Positions 1-6,210 of a stretch of 25,436 nucleotides of DNA are shown in pieces (position 1 is the stretch's first letter; the number at the start of each line of letters is the position of its first letter). The stretch is from Candidatus Martarchaeota archaeon. GTDB lineage: Archaea > Micrarchaeota > Micrarchaeia > Micrarchaeales > Micrarchaeaceae. The stretch lies in NCBI GenBank assembly GCA_023474155.1, contig JAMCYJ010000003.1:1-25436 (forward strand). Reading direction: 5' to 3'. The notes under the pieces were generated by a model that searched no databases, was not told the origin of the DNA, and saw nothing but the letters and a program-made list of their open reading frames with translations. Made by a program: the position numbers and the translations under genes.

Positions 1-789
1 TATGTTTTCTTTTTGCTTTTTGAGCTTTTCTTTTTCGATTTCGAATATTCCGTTTTTAAGCCGTTCCTTTGCACCGCTTACCGCATGCTTTATTTTTTCC
101 TCCGCCTCGAGATAATTTTTTCCGAATGCTATTAACCTGTATTTCGGCGCGCTTATATACGAAACTGCTATGTCCTGGCTTTGCAAATAAAGAAGTATTG
201 AGGTTAGCTCTGAAATCCCCGAGAGTGTATTGTATGTAAGCATTGTAAGAATATAAGAAACAGGGTATTTTTTCTCCTTTTTGTTTGCTTTTACGAGTTT
301 TGCAACCACCTCCTTGAATTTTTTAGGCAGGGGCGATGCAGAATACTCTTTCGTGTCATTATTTGCATTGTATATGAAATTAGTAAACGACTTGAATTCG
401 GAAAGCGCAGCCGAGACGAGTTCGTCTCTGCGCTGCTGGCTTTGGGATTTATTTATGGCTTGTATAAACAGGTTTTCAGACCTTTTTTCGAGATTGTACC
501 CCTTTATTTTTTCCTTAGACTCCTTAGGGGTTACTTTTTTGAGAGATATGTCTATCGTGTTTTTCTGCTTGTCAAAAAATATTACCCTGCACACAAGTTT
601 TTGGTTATTGTGTATAAAAATGTGTATGTTCTTTATCCATCCTGACGAAACCTCCTTTATTGGCAGAAACGCATCCGCGTTATTGTACTCTATTAATTTG
701 CAGTATGCGCCGAAATTCGTTATCTTCACAACTTCTGCGATTACAAGGTCTTTTAGATATGGAATTTTTTTAATATTTTGTTGGTCCAT
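1..789 (-). CDS. eif2a: Translation initiation factor aIF2 subunit alpha (3' end outside window)
   Basis: Alpha subunit of heterotrimeric aIF2, which carries Met-tRNAi to the small ribosomal subunit in the cytoplasm. The reading frame is open from the ATG at 789 to the window edge (263 codons), so the C-terminus is missing. An S1/OB-type RNA-binding domain occupies about residues 10-85, with the phrases VIAEVVKITNFGAYCKL, AFLPIKEVSSGWIKNI and DISLKKVTP that are typical of the family. A helical middle domain and the start of the alpha-beta C-terminal domain follow. ATGAT-AAA-ATG precedes the start, a short archaeal Shine-Dalgarno. It lies 66 bases downstream of eL42, as in many archaea, but without the usual eS27 gene between them. 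The assignment rests on sequence recognition and is strong. Confidence 0.9.
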   Translation of the reverse strand, partial: MDQQNIKKIPYLKDLVIAEVVKITNFGAYCKLIEYNNADAFLPIKEVSSGWIKNIHIFIHNNQKLVCRVIFFDKQKNTIDISLKKVTPKESKEKIKGYNLEKRSENLFIQAINKSQSQQRRDELVSAALSEFKSFTNFIYNANNDTKEYSASPLPKKFKEVVAKLVKANKKEKKYPVSYILTMLTYNTLSGISELTSILLYLQSQDIAVSYISAPKYRLIAFGKNYLEAEEKIKHAVSGAKERLKNGIFEIEKEKLKKQKENI

Positions 790-855
790 TTTATCATTAT
801 TTTATTACTGCGCAGGCACGATTGCATATCGCACAGCCATGCGATCTGCCTTTGC

Positions 856-1140
856 CTACTCTGTTTTCAGCTCGAGCTTTTTCTTTGTCCTGTAATCGAA
901 AACCTTTTCAACAATATAATGGCATTCGTTGCATTCAAGCAGCGTTTTCTGCCTTTTTGCTATTTTTTTTACTGTTGCCTGGCCTTTTACTTTTCCAGTG
1001 TATCCTTTAAGCTTTCTGTTCCTTCTTCTGTTGCCCATATTCAGTCCGCTGTCTTGTTTCTTTGAATAAAGCTTGACTTTGTGCGCAGTGTGTTTGTTGC
1101 ATTTCGGGCAATATGTTCTAATTTGTTTTACGATTTTCAT
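856..1140 (-). CDS. rpl44e: Large ribosomal subunit protein eL42 (L44e)
   Basis: Zinc-binding protein of the large ribosomal subunit, near the E site. The 94 residues are full family length and very basic. Two CxxC pairs, C11/C14 in TYCPKCNKHT and C70/C73 in LLECNECHY, form the zinc ribbon, and the central basic loop SGLNMGNRRRNRKLKGYTGK is close to the archaeal consensus. The ATG at 1140 is preceded by AAAGGAT and three bases, a good ribosome binding site. A TATA-like element lies about 50 bases upstream. The gene probably heads a unit continuing into aIF2-alpha. Confidence 0.95.
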   Translation of the reverse strand: MKIVKQIRTYCPKCNKHTAHKVKLYSKKQDSGLNMGNRRRNRKLKGYTGKVKGQATVKKIAKRQKTLLECNECHYIVEKVFDYRTKKKLELKTE

Positions 1141-1186
1141 AAAATCCTTTTTATCAGTCTTATTAATTAAGTATTAATCAGTGACA

Positions 1187-1198
1187 GAATATAATAAG
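1187..1198 (-). promoter_or_regulatory. Probable TATA box of the eL42-aIF2-alpha unit
   Basis: On the minus strand the sequence reads CTTATTATATTC, an archaeal-type TATA element. Its centre is about 53 bases upstream of the eL42 ATG, which would leave a leader of roughly 25-30 bases containing the AAAGGAT ribosome binding site. This is a prediction from sequence and spacing only. Confidence 0.4.
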
Positions 1199-1205
1199 GC
1201 GAAAA

Positions 1206-1232
1206 TATTAATATAACTTTTATTAATATAAC
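1206..1232. repeat. 12-base tandem direct repeat upstream of eL42
   Basis: TATTAATATAAC occurs at 1206-1217 and again at 1221-1232, an exact repeat with a 15-base period. It lies between the end of the GINS gene and the presumed eL42 TATA box. Each copy resembles a TATA element on either strand, so it could be a double promoter, a regulator site, or simply low-complexity AT sequence. Confidence 0.5.
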
Positions 1233-1286
1233 CTTCTCGAATTAAAGCACTACACATACGAAATGTTTAATTATCGATCACAAAAA

Positions 1287-1811
1287 TTAAGATTTAACGC
1301 ATATAGAGTTGTTTATTAAAAAATTTATATCTTCGCTTTCTTTTTCTTTAATGTTTATTATCTGGTCTTTTTGAAGAGGGCCTATTTTTCCGCCAGAAGG
1401 AAGAAGTATAGACGGAATGTCTGAAACGACTTTCAGGAATATTCCCTGCGCTTTTTCTTCTATATTTAATGTAAATTCTTTTTTTAGTTCATTTAGCCTG
1501 TTATAAAAAGACATTTCGATTTCTGGCAGGGGCTGCGGCATAGGCTTGTTAAACGCTATATAGATTAAAAGCTTCTGCTTTCTTTTTTCGAATATTTTAT
1601 TCAGCAGGAACATTATGTTTTCTTTTGTATTTAACTTGTTTTCAAATTCGCTGCCGTTAGCGTCATTAAGAGTTGCATTGGATTTTATATTATTTTTTAT
1701 GAAACGTTCGGCGTCGTTGTAAAAGGTATTTGGAATCAGCTGAAGTTCGTTTGTTTGCTTTTCTTTATGAAGGATCTGCCATACTGTTTCATAAGAAATG
1801 CCCGAATCCAT
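1287..1811 (-). CDS. GINS complex subunit, Gins51 (Sld5/Psf1-like) type
   Basis: Likely the archaeal Gins51 subunit of the GINS complex, which joins MCM and a GAN/Cdc45 protein in the replicative helicase. The 174 residues have the alpha-then-beta domain order of Gins51. The N-terminal opening ISYETVWQILHKEK and LQLIPNTFYND matches the archaeal family. A helix at about 65-88 is followed by the small C-terminal beta domain at about 125-172 (FLKVVSDIPSILLPSG, KIGPLQKDQIINI, INFLINN). The ATG at 1811 is preceded by GAGGGGT at suitable distance. PCNA is encoded 9 kb away. The family is divergent, so the assignment rests on motif order and length. Confidence 0.78.
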   Translation of the reverse strand: MDSGISYETVWQILHKEKQTNELQLIPNTFYNDAERFIKNNIKSNATLNDANGSEFENKLNTKENIMFLLNKIFEKRKQKLLIYIAFNKPMPQPLPEIEMSFYNRLNELKKEFTLNIEEKAQGIFLKVVSDIPSILLPSGGKIGPLQKDQIINIKEKESEDINFLINNSICVKS

Positions 1812-1927
1812 AATAACCCCTCAATTCCGTTAATAATAATACTTGTTTGTTTTCAACATTTAAATTATTATTCATTATTTTGTTTTATATTATTACATAT
1901 ATAGACAAGATTGCGCGAATAGCGGAA

Positions 1928-1943
1928 CCCTACCCTCCCTGCC
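1928..1943 (-). other. G-run motif just 3' of the MFS gene
   Basis: Read on the minus strand, 1943 to 1928 is GGCAGGGAGGGTAGGG, four closely spaced G-runs (2, 3, 3 and 3). It starts 15 bases after the transporter stop codon, so it would lie in the 3' untranslated RNA. It could fold as a two-layer G-quadruplex, or it may be incidental. Confidence 0.4.
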
Positions 1944-1958
1944 TATTATACAAATGCT

Positions 1959-3398
1959 TCAATCTACGGCTATTCTGTTTTCTTTGCCTCTTATTATCGA
2001 CATTATTGCCGCGAACGCAATTATTATCATCGACGAAATAAATACGGAATGTATTCCCTTCAAAAATAAACCGCTTTGGGCCGAAGTAAGGGATATGCTG
2101 CTTCCCATGAAAATCGCAAACGCCGTATTTCTCGGTATGGCCGCGGAGATGACAGTAAGCGCGATTACAAAGCTAAGAACCATTCCTATATTGCCGAGCA
2201 TCCTGTTGAGCCCGGATGCCATTGAATATTTGTCTTTCGGCGCGTTTGCCATGATCGCGCTCGTGTTTGCAGGGTAAAACATCGCACTGCCTATCCCTGT
2301 AAGCATTGTTATAAGCGCGATGTAATAAAGCGGGGTTGAAATTCCGAGAAAAACAGAATATAATACATACGCGGATATTATGAATAAAAGCCCCATCGTC
2401 GCGGGTATCCTCGCGCCTATCCTGTCAGAAAGCCTGCCCATAAGAGGCGCGACAATTCCGCCGAGGGCATAGCCAGGAAGCAGGTAAAGGCTAGAAACAA
2501 AGGGGTTGAGCCCGCGGATCCCCTGAAGGTAAAGTATAAGAATAAACAAGATCGCGAAAGAGGCGATTCCCTGAAACATCGACGCAAGTATTGAAAACGA
2601 GAAAATCCTTTTTTTAAACAACGAAAAGTCTATCGTCGGAAATCTGCTTTTTCTTTCAACCAGTATAAAAACAGCAAACAGAACAAAGGAAACAGCAAAC
2701 ATTGCTATCTCGCGAATGCCTAGCCCGTCAAACATTGAAAAGACCGCGGCCAGGGTCAGCACAAGAAGGCCGATGCTTAGGACGCTTACGCCGATAAGGT
2801 CAAAGCGCTCTTTCTTGGGCTTTACGACATCGCGCAGCTTGTATACGGCAACAGGTATTACAACCGCGCCTATGGGCAGGTTTATGAAAAATATCCATCT
2901 CCAGTCTATCGTCGTCAGGAATCCTCCGAGGAATATGCCTAGTATGGCGCCGAAATTCCAGCCTATTGCAGTATACCCGAAGGCCCTGCCCCGTTCGCGG
3001 GGTTCAAAATGGTCCGCGATGACTGCGCTGCTTATGGTTCCTATGAGCACGCCCCCGAAGGCCTGCAGGATCCTGGATCCTATGAGCAGGTCTATATTTG
3101 GTGATAGCCCGCATAGCGCGGAGCCGAGGATAAACACGGCAAGCCCGTACTTGTAGAGCCGAGCCCGCCCGAGCATGTCTCCGAGCTTGCCGACCTGGGA
3201 GGAAAACGCCGCAAGCACAAGTATGTATGCGAGAATGACCCAAATGGAGGCGAGGGGCGAGGTACCGAGCTTAAGGTCGATCGTCGGAAGCGCTAGAATC
3301 ACTATCGTGGTGTCTATGGCCGCCATCAGGACTCCGATCAGGACTACGCCGAGCGCCACGGTCTTCGCGCTAATTCCATCTTTAAAAAATTTATGCAT
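1959..3398 (-). CDS. MFS multidrug efflux transporter, DHA2 (EmrB/QacA) family
   Basis: Proton-coupled efflux permease of the cytoplasmic membrane with about 14 hydrophobic segments, the DHA2 pattern. The first segment has AAIDTTIVILALPTI, motif A reads GKLGDMLGRARLYKYG, and the antiporter motif C region is GWNFGAILGIFLGGFLT. The substrate cannot be read from sequence. The ATG at 3398 (479 residues) is preferred because AGGAT-AGA precedes it. The frame can be extended to a TTG at 3422, but that start sits one base from the tRNA-Met 3' end. The N-terminal half looks richer in G and C and in CGC/GCG-type codons than its neighbours, which could mean acquisition by transfer. It follows initiator tRNA-Met on the same strand. 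Confidence 0.9.
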   Translation of the reverse strand: MHKFFKDGISAKTVALGVVLIGVLMAAIDTTIVILALPTIDLKLGTSPLASIWVILAYILVLAAFSSQVGKLGDMLGRARLYKYGLAVFILGSALCGLSPNIDLLIGSRILQAFGGVLIGTISSAVIADHFEPRERGRAFGYTAIGWNFGAILGIFLGGFLTTIDWRWIFFINLPIGAVVIPVAVYKLRDVVKPKKERFDLIGVSVLSIGLLVLTLAAVFSMFDGLGIREIAMFAVSFVLFAVFILVERKSRFPTIDFSLFKKRIFSFSILASMFQGIASFAILFILILYLQGIRGLNPFVSSLYLLPGYALGGIVAPLMGRLSDRIGARIPATMGLLFIISAYVLYSVFLGISTPLYYIALITMLTGIGSAMFYPANTSAIMANAPKDKYSMASGLNRMLGNIGMVLSFVIALTVISAAIPRNTAFAIFMGSSISLTSAQSGLFLKGIHSVFISSMIIIAFAAIMSIIRGKENRIAVD

Positions 3399-3423
3399 TC
3401 TATCCTGGAATCCCGAAAACAAA

Positions 3424-3498
3424 TAGCGAGGAGTGGATTTGAACCACCGATCTCTGGGTTATGAGCCCAGCGGGTACTCCTAGCTACCCTACCTCGCT
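3424..3498 (-). tRNA. Initiator tRNA-Met (CAT)
   Basis: A full 75-base cloverleaf on the minus strand: acceptor AGCGAGG/CCTCGCT plus discriminator A, D stem GGGT/ACCC, anticodon stem CTGGG/CCCAG around loop CTCATAA (anticodon CAT), and T stem GGTGG/CCACT with loop TTCAAAT. The A1-T72 pair and three consecutive G-C pairs at the base of the anticodon stem (GGG/CCC) are initiator hallmarks in archaea, so this is tRNAi rather than elongator Met or Ile2. CCA is not encoded and there is no intron. A TTTAAA element at 3537-3542 is a plausible TATA box. Confidence 0.95.
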
Positions 3499-3554
3499 TT
3501 AGAAAATTGACTTCAGTGATCTATTTTGCATAAAACTTTAAAATTGCTTCTACT

Positions 3555-3685
3555 AAATGCCGCCGAGTCCGCGCCCTTATAGCGCATCCCGGGCGCGTAA
3601 AAATCCGCGCGCGGAAATTATCAGGCGCATGCCCTAAAATACCTTTATCTCTGCCGCCCCGCAAGGCACGGCCTGCGCCCCTGCC
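3555..3685. other. GC-rich structured island without an open frame; possible ncRNA
   Basis: The gap between TFE-alpha and tRNA-Met is markedly GC-rich against AT-rich surroundings and has no credible coding frame. It contains CGCGCCC (3570-3576) facing GGGCGCG (3591-3597), a perfect 7-base stem with a 14-base loop, and the 12-base palindrome TCCGCGCGCGGA (3604-3615). A weaker GCAAGGC/GCCTGC stem lies around 3661-3676. There is no tRNA T-loop and no C/D boxes. It may be a small RNA, or transcription-stopping structure downstream of TFE-alpha on the minus strand. Confidence 0.35.
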
Positions 3686-3686
3686 T

Positions 3687-4658
3687 TTAATAAATTAATT
3701 TCCTTACTTCCTCCTGTTCTATCCTGTCGTAGCTGTTCCCGCAGGAATTGCACTTGAAACCTGCGTCAAACGCCTCGTCGAATGTAAGGACGATGTTGCT
3801 TTTTTTGCGGCAGCTGCTGCAGATAAAGTAGTCGTTGCAGTCGTCTTTAAGCGCGTTCACTCTCTCCTGCTTCACGTAGTTGAAAAAAGTGTCTATCTTG
3901 CCTGTGTTTATATACCATGCAAACGAAAGCCAGCCGTTGCTGTTTTTGGCTATGTAGTATTTTGTAAGGCCGTATCCCTGCATCAGATTGAGGATTCTTC
4001 TTACATTGTTTATCTTGAGATCGAGCTTGATCGCAATCTCCTCGTCGGTCATCGGGCTTACAAGCATATTAAGCACTTCTGTGCTTCTTTTGCTGACATT
4101 CTTTGTAAGAAATCCGACGATGTCCTTGTTGTTGAATATGTCCGTTATAATCGCCTCTGCCTCTTCCGGCCTGGGAATATTTTTGTTTTCTTTTTTCCTT
4201 CTGCCCCGTTTATGCAGGCTTTCTGTAGCTGCCGCCGCGGCATCGAGATTCAGCAGATAGTTGTTAAGGTCCTTGCTTTCAAGGGTGTTTATTTTTTGCT
4301 TGACTTCTAAAATGCTTTTTTTATTCCCTGCCTCAGAAACTTCCGCCATTTTGCCGCCTAAAGCCCTGGCTTTTTTCAAGTTCGGGTTCATGCCCGCGGG
4401 CATATTTTTGCTGGTTTTCTGCAATGCCTTGACGATCACGCCATGCCCTGCTCCGTTTCTCATTTTCGCGGACTTTAAATTCAGTTTCGGGGCGGCGCTG
4501 TTATTTTTATGCCCTATTTTGATTTTATGCGCTGCCGCAGTCTTTGAAATCTGTTTTTTGTTATTTTTATGCCCTATTTTGATTTTATGCGCTGCCGCAG
4601 TCTTTGAATTATGTTTTTTTATCTTGCCTCTGCTGTCCCTATTAATCTTGTTAACCAT
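3687..4658 (-). CDS. tfe: Transcription initiation factor E subunit alpha with long basic N-terminal tail
   Basis: TFE-alpha helps TBP and TFB open promoters and binds the RNA polymerase clamp. The family core is in the C-terminal half: a winged helix at about 165-255 (STEVLNMLVSPMTDEEIAIK, LKINNVRRILNLMQGYGL, WLSFAWYINTGKID) and a zinc ribbon with C280/C283 and C303/C306 (FICSSC, TFDEAFDAGFKCNSC). Archaeal TFE-alpha usually begins at the winged helix and is about 170-190 residues, so the first roughly 160 residues are an addition. That tail is rich in Lys, His, Asn and Ala, with almost no acidic residues in the first 60, and holds two copies of SKTAAAHKIKIGHKNN at 18-33 and 38-53. Start ATG at 4658 has GTGGT-AGT before it. 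Core assignment is strong; the tail's role is unknown. Confidence 0.88.
   Translation of the reverse strand: MVNKINRDSRGKIKKHNSKTAAAHKIKIGHKNNKKQISKTAAAHKIKIGHKNNSAAPKLNLKSAKMRNGAGHGVIVKALQKTSKNMPAGMNPNLKKARALGGKMAEVSEAGNKKSILEVKQKINTLESKDLNNYLLNLDAAAAATESLHKRGRRKKENKNIPRPEEAEAIITDIFNNKDIVGFLTKNVSKRSTEVLNMLVSPMTDEEIAIKLDLKINNVRRILNLMQGYGLTKYYIAKNSNGWLSFAWYINTGKIDTFFNYVKQERVNALKDDCNDYFICSSCRKKSNIVLTFDEAFDAGFKCNSCGNSYDRIEQEEVRKLIY
4501..4620 (-). repeat. 60-base in-frame tandem duplication inside the TFE-alpha tail
   Basis: Two adjacent 60-base units (4501-4560 and 4561-4620) share their first 48 bases without a mismatch and differ only in the last 12. The period of 20 codons keeps the frame and duplicates the peptide SKTAAAHKIKIGHKNN. 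Identity at synonymous positions indicates a recent duplication or ongoing homogenisation. Confidence 0.92.
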
Positions 4659-4768
4659 ACTACCACATTATTATTTATTGTTTTTATCCTATTTATTTCT
4701 TTCTCTTCGTTGGTCTATGCCGAACAAGTCCGATTTCAGCGATAAAATAGGATTTTTGTTGAAAAAGC

Positions 4769-5533
4769 ATGGCCGGCAGGCCGAATCCATTTATAAAAAC
4801 ATTTAAAAAGATTAAAAACTCTCTTATTATAAATGGTTTTATGATGCCGATTTTCAATATGTTGTTTGATACAGCAATAATATACACCCAATCTTCGAAC
4901 ACTATAAATATAGCAAACTGGATTTTAATAATCATCTCGGTTCTTTCTGTTATCGCGCTTTCAGTCCAGACAGGGAGAAGCTATTATGTAAGGAAGTTGA
5001 GAAAATTCAACAATCTCCTGACTACAGACATGTGGATGCTTTTTTATCTTCTAATAAAAGACGCAAACATATTCCTCATTGTGTTTATTGGATCTATAAT
5101 GTTTTGGCCGGCTATCTACGGGTTTATCCCTATTGCAGTTCCATTTGCACCCCTTGCGATAGACTTCTTTGCGATCGCGGGCTTGCTGATAATAACAACA
5201 GATGTCGATGAAAATTCCTTTTATAACAGCATTCTTTCAGTATTAACTGCAATAGGCGCGGCCCTCTATTTGGCAGGATTTATTTTTGTAACCCAAAATC
5301 CAATCACGTCAAAAATACTTCTTTTGGCATCCAGCCCTCACTCGTTAAGCATTTGGTATTTCATAAATGCAAATTTTAATTCATTGAATAATCCAGTGCT
5401 TGCAATGTGGTCGTTCAATATCTGCTTTTCGATATTCCTCGCATGCGGAGTGCTTGCAACTCTATATTCTTTCAAGGGGGGTATATTCAAAAGACTTGCC
5501 AAGCAAAAGGAAATACTGAAGCCGGGGCAATAA
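4769..5533 (+). CDS. Orphan polytopic membrane protein, function unknown
   Basis: A 254-residue protein I do not recognise. About five to six hydrophobic segments are visible: roughly 18-40, 48-70, 90-125 (one or two spans), 128-145, 155-175 and 213-236. The N-terminus (NPFIKTFKKIKNS) and C-terminus (FKRLAKQKEILK) are basic, suggesting both face the cytoplasm. No catalytic motif, cysteine pair or transporter signature stands out. The ATG at 4769 is the first possible start because an in-frame TGA lies at 4760. No ribosome binding site is seen and an AT-rich GATAAAAT lies 20-28 bases upstream, so it may be leaderless. It is divergent from TFE-alpha and convergent with the adenosine-specific kinase gene. 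Confidence 0.72.
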   Translation: MAGRPNPFIKTFKKIKNSLIINGFMMPIFNMLFDTAIIYTQSSNTINIANWILIIISVLSVIALSVQTGRSYYVRKLRKFNNLLTTDMWMLFYLLIKDANIFLIVFIGSIMFWPAIYGFIPIAVPFAPLAIDFFAIAGLLIITTDVDENSFYNSILSVLTAIGAALYLAGFIFVTQNPITSKILLLASSPHSLSIWYFINANFNSLNNPVLAMWSFNICFSIFLACGVLATLYSFKGGIFKRLAKQKEILKPGQ

Positions 5534-5557
5534 TCCCGCCGGCTGTCTAAATGCCTG

Positions 5558-6043
5558 CTACTGCAGTTTATATCCTAATGATCTTACGTATTTTCTTCTT
5601 TCCTGTTTGTGCTCATGCGACTCTATGGCCTTAACATTTATTCCGTCTACAACGCCGAGTATCGCCTTTCCCAGGTTTGTGGTTGCAACAATGACCTGCA
5701 CATTGTTTCCGGTGGCGCAAAAGATACGGGCAACCTCGTTGACATTTTTTATCGTATTTAGAACATTTATCGGAAACGCATTTTTGAATAGAATTATGAA
5801 AGAGTGCCCTGCGCCTATTCTAAATGCATTCATTTTTGCCGCCTCTTCAAGTGCCTCATCATTTCCCTCCCCTCGTGTCAGGCAGGGCCCGCTCGCCTCG
5901 TTGAAGCCTATTCCGAATTTTATCCCCGGAACCACGCCGACCATCGCCTCATAAAGATCCTCCGCTGTTTTAATAAACTGCGCCTGGCCTATTATTACCT
6001 GGCAGTCCTCTTCCTTTTCAATTTCAACGAGATTCGTTTCCAT
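5558..6043 (-). CDS. Adenosine-specific kinase family protein (PF04008/DUF355)
   Basis: Member of a small conserved archaeal and bacterial family annotated as adenosine-specific kinase, the label deriving from a structural study; its cellular role is uncertain. The 161 residues are full length. Conserved blocks include VIIGQAQFIKTAEDLYEA, VPGIKFGIGFNEASGPCL, RIGAGHSFIILFKNAFPINV and VARIFCATGNNVQVIVA. The ATG at 6043 is chosen because the family begins at the equivalent of METNLVEIEK and because GATGGT-ATA precedes it. The frame stays open a further 20 codons to an ATG at 6103, but those residues are unlike the family and overlap the promoter. TTTATATG near 6076-6083 (minus strand) is a likely TATA box. 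Confidence 0.88.
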   Translation of the reverse strand: METNLVEIEKEEDCQVIIGQAQFIKTAEDLYEAMVGVVPGIKFGIGFNEASGPCLTRGEGNDEALEEAAKMNAFRIGAGHSFIILFKNAFPINVLNTIKNVNEVARIFCATGNNVQVIVATTNLGKAILGVVDGINVKAIESHEHKQERRKYVRSLGYKLQ

Positions 6044-6102
6044 TATACCATCTGTAAGAATATAACATATTATCATATAAACATTTAAAAACTTATTGTA
6101 CA

Positions 6103-6132
6103 TTTTTCATTTTACAAATAAAAAATGAAAAA
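6103..6132. repeat. 11-base perfect inverted repeat between divergent genes
   Basis: TTTTTCATTTT (6103-6113) and AAAATGAAAAA (6122-6132) are perfect reverse complements with an 8-base spacer. It lies between the adenosine-kinase-family promoter and the promoter of the HtpX unit. It could be a protein-binding site or a structure separating the two divergent promoters. Confidence 0.55.
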
Positions 6133-6133
6133 A

Positions 6134-6162
6134 AAGCAGGGTATTTTATATTTAACCTGCTT
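6134..6162 (+). promoter_or_regulatory. TATA box embedded in a 7-base inverted repeat; candidate operator of the HtpX unit
   Basis: AAGCAGG (6134-6140) and CCTGCTT (6156-6162) are perfect reverse complements. The 15 bases between them, GTATTTTATATTTAA, hold the best TATA element for the downstream plus-strand genes. The half-sites are 22 bases apart centre to centre, two helical turns, as expected for a dimer binding one DNA face across the TATA box. A start of transcription near 6175 would leave a leader of about 36 bases with the ribosome binding site GGAGAAGGT. Confidence 0.5.
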
Positions 6163-6210
6163 CTTAAATTAAATCAATTAATTTTAAGTTTTAATTTTGG
6201 AGAAGGTAAA

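Noticed and set aside
281..895. 204-codon plus-strand frame opposite aIF2-alpha
   Set aside because: The minus strand clearly encodes an S1-domain aIF2-alpha. The plus-strand translation is a Phe/Ser-rich antisense shadow with no motif.
2716..3243. Overlapping frames on both strands within the transporter (146 and 79 codons)
   Set aside because: They are products of the GC-rich composition. Only the transporter frame gives motifs A and C and regular membrane spans.
3424..3498. Initiator tRNA considered as an integration attachment site for the adjacent transporter
   Set aside because: No second copy of the tRNA 3' end and no integrase were found in the window.
3555..3685. GC island considered as a second tRNA or C/D box RNA
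   Set aside because: No T-loop consensus, no cloverleaf pairing and no C or D boxes on either strand.
4501..4620. Tandem repeat considered as a CRISPR fragment
   Set aside because: There are only two 60-base units with no unique spacers, in frame inside a gene.
4261..4806. 181-codon plus-strand frame with two hydrophobic repeats resembling membrane spans
   Set aside because: It is the antisense of the TFE-alpha tail. The repeated hydrophobic stretch is just the complement of the Lys-rich repeat, and the frame overlaps the start of the real membrane gene.
4693..4935. 80-codon minus-strand frame upstream of TFE-alpha
   Set aside because: It overlaps the longer plus-strand membrane gene and has no family resemblance. 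It has no clear ribosome site.
6044..6103. Twenty-codon N-terminal extension of the adenosine-kinase-family gene
   Set aside because: The family begins at the internal Met, a GATGGT site precedes that Met, and the extension covers the TATA region.
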